NCBI GenBank assembly: GCA_964440655.1 | Contig: CAYTTA010000052.1 | Coordinates: forward strand, 1-17,985 | Reading direction: 5' to 3' | DNA: 17,985 nt | DNA from: CAYTTA01 sp964440655 | GTDB taxonomy: Bacteria > Bacteroidota > Rhodothermia > Balneolales > Balneolaceae | Shown here: in pieces, positions 15,110 through 17,985 of the stretch | How the letters are laid out: each line of letters opens with the position of its first letter | Position numbering within the stretch: position 1 is the stretch's first letter | Notes under the pieces: model-generated | Database searches by the model: none | What the model saw: the letters and a program-made list of their open reading frames with translations, nothing else | Told to the model about the DNA's origin: nothing | Translations under genes and position numbers: made by a program

Positions 15110-15928
15110 TCAAAGAAAGTACCAAAGCCCCAGCACTCCTATCCCCCAGCAATAGTAGGCGAAGTAGTGAATCCCCTTCGTTTTGAAGAGAACAATGAAA
15201 TATTTGAGAGCCACGTAGCCGGAGAGCATCGCAACCAGAAAACCGAGAATCAGATGGGGGATCTGCGTCGGGTCGATCGCTTCGCCCTGAAGGCCGAGAA
15301 GCTCAACGAGCGTTGCTCCGGTCACCACGGGGATCATCATGATGAAGGTGAATCGTGCCACATCCTCTTTATTGATTCCCAACAGAATTGCGGCGGACAT
15401 GGTTGTACCGGACCGGCTCAGGCCGGGTATGAGTGCGAATGCCTGGGCCACCCCCACCAGAAAGGTGTTTCCTGCGGTAAGAGGCCCGGTCCGCCCGTAA
15501 AAATAGCGGGTTGAGTAGAGAAGTGCTCCCGTTACCAGGAACATGAAGGAGATGCCCGCCGGATCTGCAAACAGACCGTCGAGTCTCTCCCGGATCGTGA
15601 ATCCCGCCACACCGGCAGGAATCATGCTGATGAGGAGGTAGGCAATGAAACGGATCTCCTTTTCGTTCTGCCATCGTTCGCGGATCCGGGAGGGCTCCCG
15701 GAGGGCACGCCAGCCGGCAGACAGCAGCTGTGCGAGATCTTTCCGGAAGTAATAGACGATGCTGACCAGTGTGCCGAAATGGGTGATGATGTTGAAGGTC
15801 ACCCCCTGCTCCAGATCCTGGCCGAAAAGCGCCTGGGCGATGACCACATGCCCCGAGCTGCTGATCGGCAGAAACTCTGTCACTCCCTGGACCAGGGCAA
15901 CGATCAAGGTCTCGGCATAGTCACTCAT
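15110..15928 (-). CDS. uppP: Undecaprenyl-diphosphate phosphatase (UppP/BacA)
   Basis: Integral membrane enzyme that removes a phosphate from undecaprenyl diphosphate, recycling the lipid carrier for peptidoglycan and other envelope polymers. Counting from the chosen start it has 272 residues, about eight helices, and both active-site motifs: TEFLPISSSGH (17-27) and PGLSRSGTT (168-176), with R172. The start at 15928 places the first motif where the family has it. An in-frame ATG nine codons earlier (15955) has a better Shine-Dalgarno (GGAAGG) and cannot be excluded. The frame stays open to 16126 through a GC-rich segment not recognised as UppP. nuoJ follows after 40 bp with a weak hairpin but no proper terminator, so uppP may be co-transcribed with nuoJ-nuoK. 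Confidence 0.95.
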   Translation of the reverse strand: MSDYAETLIVALVQGVTEFLPISSSGHVVIAQALFGQDLEQGVTFNIITHFGTLVSIVYYFRKDLAQLLSAGWRALREPSRIRERWQNEKEIRFIAYLLISMIPAGVAGFTIRERLDGLFADPAGISFMFLVTGALLYSTRYFYGRTGPLTAGNTFLVGVAQAFALIPGLSRSGTTMSAAILLGINKEDVARFTFIMMIPVVTGATLVELLGLQGEAIDPTQIPHLILGFLVAMLSGYVALKYFIVLFKTKGIHYFAYYCWGIGVLGLWYFL

Positions 15929-15955
15929 TGCAGATATTCGGTTTAATTTGTTCAT

Positions 15956-16126
15956 TGCGGGCCTTCCGGACATCTCGCCATGATGCACGAGCCGGACACC
16001 TGCAGCCGGCCGGGCTTCCGGCAAGAGGCAAGGTGAGACGGTACTCCCGGCGATCCGAACCGGAGTATCGTGGCCGGGGCACTCACCCGGCGTCCTCCCG
16101 GCTACCGGGGCTTCAAACCGGGCCAA
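15956..16126 (-). other. GC-rich, hairpin-prone leader segment upstream of uppP
   Basis: This stretch between uppP and moxR is visibly more GC-rich than its surroundings and full of inverted repeats. GGTGAG (16032-16037) pairs with CTCACC (16082-16087). Nested inside, TACTCC (16042-16047) pairs with GGAGTA (16062-16067). A separate 5-bp hairpin is at 16097-16109. On the minus strand TATCTTGG (16113-16120) resembles a -7 box, which would make this a long uppP leader. The frame is open but the residues match no known family. No known riboswitch was recognised. Confidence 0.4.
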
Positions 16127-16170
16127 GATAGCAAAACCGTTCTCAAAACCTTAATCCAAACCGACTGAAG

Positions 16171-17169
16171 ATGAGCTACCATCCCGACATGCAGGCACTG
16201 GGCGAAAAAATCCAGCAGGCCAGCCGATTTATTGAGGATATTTATGAGGAACTGGGCAAGGTGGTGGTCGGTCAGCGTTACATGATCGACCGTCTGCTGA
16301 TCGGACTGCTGGCCGACGGACACGTGCTTCTGGAAGGAGTCCCCGGTCTTGCAAAGACCCTTACCGTCTCCTCCCTGGCCCAGGTGATCAACACCGGGTT
16401 CCAGAGAATCCAGTTCACCCCCGACCTCCTCCCCGCCGATCTGATCGGCACCCTTATTTACAACCAGAAAGAGGGGGATTTCGTGGTGAAAAAAGGGCCC
16501 ATCTTCTCCAACATCATCCTGGCGGATGAGATCAACCGCTCACCTGCCAAAGTGCAGAGTGCCCTCCTTGAAGCGATGCAGGAGCTGCAGGTCACCATCG
16601 GTGAGACCACCTTCAAGCTGGATGAGCCGTTCCTTGTTCTGGCGACCCAGAACCCTGTCGAACAGGAAGGAACCTATCCTCTGCCGGAGGCTCAGGTGGA
16701 CCGTTTCATGTTCAAGATCCGGATCGATTATCCAACCGAGAAAGAGGAGCTGGAGATCATGAGAAGGATGGCCCGGACGGGGCCGCGGCAGGAGCTCCGG
16801 CCGGTGATCGATCCGGAGAGAATCATGGATGCAAGAAAAGTGCTCAATGAGATCTATATCGATGAAAAAGTGGAGAAATATATCATTGATCTCATCTTTG
16901 CGACCCGCGAACCGGCCCGTTACGGTCTGAAGGATCTCAAAAATCTGATCCAGTTCGGCGCTTCTCCCCGTGCCACCATCAACATGAATCTGGCTTCCCG
17001 TGCCCACGCTTTCATGGAACACCGGGCATACGTTACACCGGAAGATGTAAGGACCATTGCCATGGATGTACTGCGACATCGCATCATACCCACTTTTGAA
17101 GCGGAGGCGGAAGAGATCTCTTCGGAAGAAATTGTTCAATCCATCCTTTCTTCCATACAAGTGCCTTAA
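16171..17169 (+). CDS. MoxR-family AAA+ ATPase
   Basis: Cytoplasmic AAA+ ATPase of the MoxR group, thought to act as a chaperone that helps assemble or activate partner protein complexes, often with von Willebrand-A domain proteins. The 332 residues show Walker A GVPGLAKT (56-63), Walker B IILADEIN (115-122), sensor 1 LATQNP (157-162), sensor 2 GASPR (263-267) and the usual C-terminal lid domain. It diverges from uppP, with no clear Shine-Dalgarno before its ATG. MoxR genes are normally followed by DUF58 and VWA genes; here the next gene is a small unknown one and then the S1 gene in reverse, so the partner is not in the window. Confidence 0.95.
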   Translation: MSYHPDMQALGEKIQQASRFIEDIYEELGKVVVGQRYMIDRLLIGLLADGHVLLEGVPGLAKTLTVSSLAQVINTGFQRIQFTPDLLPADLIGTLIYNQKEGDFVVKKGPIFSNIILADEINRSPAKVQSALLEAMQELQVTIGETTFKLDEPFLVLATQNPVEQEGTYPLPEAQVDRFMFKIRIDYPTEKEELEIMRRMARTGPRQELRPVIDPERIMDARKVLNEIYIDEKVEKYIIDLIFATREPARYGLKDLKNLIQFGASPRATINMNLASRAHAFMEHRAYVTPEDVRTIAMDVLRHRIIPTFEAEAEEISSEEIVQSILSSIQVP

Positions 17170-17188
17170 TGATTATCGTTATCCTCAA

Positions 17189-17220
17189 TTGATCTTCTCT
17201 TGAGATTATTAGTAAATTTT
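17189..17220 (+). promoter_or_regulatory. Possible promoter of the 82-residue gene
   Basis: The gap 17170-17262 is very AT-rich. TTG (17189-17191) lies 21 bp before TAAATTTT (17213-17220), a partial match to the TAnnTTTG -7 pattern. The gene could also be read through from moxR, since no terminator separates them. Confidence 0.25.
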
Positions 17221-17262
17221 AATTATCTTTTCATTCAGGCATTGATAAAATAAAGGAAGAAT

Positions 17263-17511
17263 ATGAAGGTAAAAATTGTACCTAAATCTAAAGTTAAAGT
17301 TTCCCGAAGCAGCACCTCCAAATACCAGCCGCTCATTGATGCCCTCGACAAGCTGAAACCTGGCGGAGATGCGCTGAGGGTCCGTTACAGTGATGAGAGG
17401 GAGCTGAACTCCATGAGAAACATCGTCTACACCATCAACAGAGAGGAAGGCAAGAAGATCAAGAGCAACAATGACGCCCAAAACAAAACGATCTTCTTCT
17501 ATCTGGACTGA
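17263..17511 (+). CDS. Small basic protein of unknown function
   Basis: Not recognised. The 82 residues are rich in Lys and Arg, with no membrane segment, signal peptide or cysteine. The N-terminus looks beta-like (KVKIVPKSKVKVS), the middle helical (YQPLIDALDKLKPGGDAL, then ERELNSMRNIVYTINREE), and it ends with a hydrophobic strand IFFYLD. An AAGGA Shine-Dalgarno at 17253-17257 sits well for the ATG, supporting it as a real gene. The basic charge and compact alpha/beta layout would suit nucleic-acid or ribosome binding, but that is only a guess. It follows moxR by 93 bp and converges on the S1 gene. Confidence 0.75.
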   Translation: MKVKIVPKSKVKVSRSSTSKYQPLIDALDKLKPGGDALRVRYSDERELNSMRNIVYTINREEGKKIKSNNDAQNKTIFFYLD

Positions 17512-17551
17512 TTTTCCGATTTCTCATCTCTTTACCTGATTTTTCCTGACT

Positions 17552-17576
17552 GTCCGGAACGGATCCGGTTCCGGAC
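17552..17576. repeat. 9-bp-arm perfect hairpin downstream of the 82-residue gene
   Basis: GTCCGGAAC (17552-17560) and GTTCCGGAC (17568-17576) pair perfectly around the 7-nt centre GGATCCG. A second, weaker inverted repeat follows: GGAACT (17587-17592) with AGTTCC (17616-17621). Neither has a U-run, so these are structured parts of the 3' untranslated region or of a small RNA ending at the terminator at 17675-17709. Confidence 0.5.
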
Positions 17577-17674
17577 GTCCCTGCGCGGAACTGATGTTTC
17601 CAGGGCCTCTCCCGGAGTTCCACCGGTTCTGCTGATCTGAACGAGATCGCATCAGATTGAATGTTTCCCCAAAT

Positions 17675-17709
17675 AAAAAAGGCACCCCCTTAACGGAAGT
17701 GCCTTTTTT
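17675..17709. terminator. Bidirectional intrinsic terminator between the 82-residue gene and rpsA
   Basis: AAAAAAGGCAC (17675-17685) pairs with GTGCCTTTTTT (17699-17709), giving an 11-bp stem with U-runs in both directions. It lies 45 bp beyond the S1 stop codon and about 160 bp beyond the 82-residue gene, so it can end both convergent transcripts. Its core resembles the exb operon terminator. Confidence 0.88.
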
Positions 17710-17753
17710 CACTCTTTTGCCTTTCGGCTCCGGCATCTGCAAGGCAGAGGAGT

Positions 17754-17985
17754 TTACTCCTCCTCTTCACCCTGCTCTTTCTCGCTCTGCTCCTTCTTCT
17801 TCATCTCTGCGAGTTTCTCTGCCAGACCCGATACCTCACCCAGTGTGGGGGTGCCGGTTTCAATGGTCTCGGTCCGCGCACTTCTGGAAGATTTGACCTT
17901 TTTCAGATCATCCTCCTGCTGGGAGAGCTCGATCGTCCTGCTGGACTCATCCAGTTCGACGATAAATCCTCCGACAGGATCCCCC
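17754..17985 (-). CDS. rpsA: 30S ribosomal protein S1, C-terminal end (partial)
   Basis: Only the last 76 codons are in the window; the gene continues past the edge. The visible part opens with the closing strand of an S1 RNA-binding domain (GDPVGGFIVELDESSRTIEL), where the pattern GDxV...V.ELD...R.I.LS is typical. It continues with a charged linker, a predicted helix (LAEKLAEMKKKE) and an acidic tail ending in EEEE. S1 helps mRNA bind the 30S subunit. Identity rests on one partial domain plus the tail, so another S1-domain protein remains possible. The bidirectional terminator follows 45 bp downstream. Confidence 0.7.
   Translation of the reverse strand, partial: GDPVGGFIVELDESSRTIELSQQEDDLKKVKSSRSARTETIETGTPTLGEVSGLAEKLAEMKKKEQSEKEQGEEEE

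Noticed and set aside
15929..16126. 66-residue N-terminal extension of UppP
   Set aside because: The extension is Pro/Gly/Arg-rich, lies in a hairpin-rich segment and is absent from the family. The start at 15928 (or 15955) fits better.

Overview
The window looks like chromosomal housekeeping DNA from a Bacteroidota-related marine or halophilic bacterium, most likely the Balneolota/Rhodothermota group. This is inferred from an ExbB-ExbD-ExbD operon, ribosomal genes in the order rpsF-rpsR-rplI without ssb, a ThiL-like protein of Bacteroidota type, and several Bacteroidota-style promoter elements (TTTG / TAnnTTTG). No mobile element, tRNA, rRNA or CRISPR array was found. Genus and species cannot be told from the sequence.

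Almost everything is on the minus strand. Read in the direction of transcription, from high to low coordinates, it runs as follows. The C-terminal end of ribosomal protein S1 (17754-17985) is cut by the window edge and closed by a bidirectional terminator. Next comes uppP-nuoJ-nuoK (15928-14240), then nuoL-nuoM-nuoN (12831-7604), which encodes the antiporter-like membrane arm of complex I. After that come rpsF-rpsR-rplI plus a DsbD-alpha-like periplasmic gene (7464-5849), with a structured leader that probably binds S6:S18. An exbB / small membrane protein / exbD / exbD energy-transduction operon follows (5613-3576), with a good promoter and a strong terminator. Last are a degenerate thiL-like gene (3338-2319) and ftsH (2162-123).

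Three genes run on the plus strand. A GH18 chitinase-like lipoprotein (13039-14259) sits inside the nuo cluster, between nuoK and nuoL, and its 3' end overlaps nuoK. A solitary MoxR-type AAA+ ATPase (16171-17169) diverges from uppP. An unknown 82-residue basic protein (17263-17511) converges on S1.

Points most worth a second look: (1) the ThiL-like protein keeps the fold signatures GDTT and GGEDYE but has replaced most of the acidic Mg-ATP residues conserved in ThiL, so it may be a pseudoenzyme or a new activity; (2) the GH18 gene embedded antisense in the nuo cluster, with a perfect palindrome in the nuoL/GH18 divergent control region; (3) structured non-coding segments before rpsF, before uppP and after the 82-residue gene.
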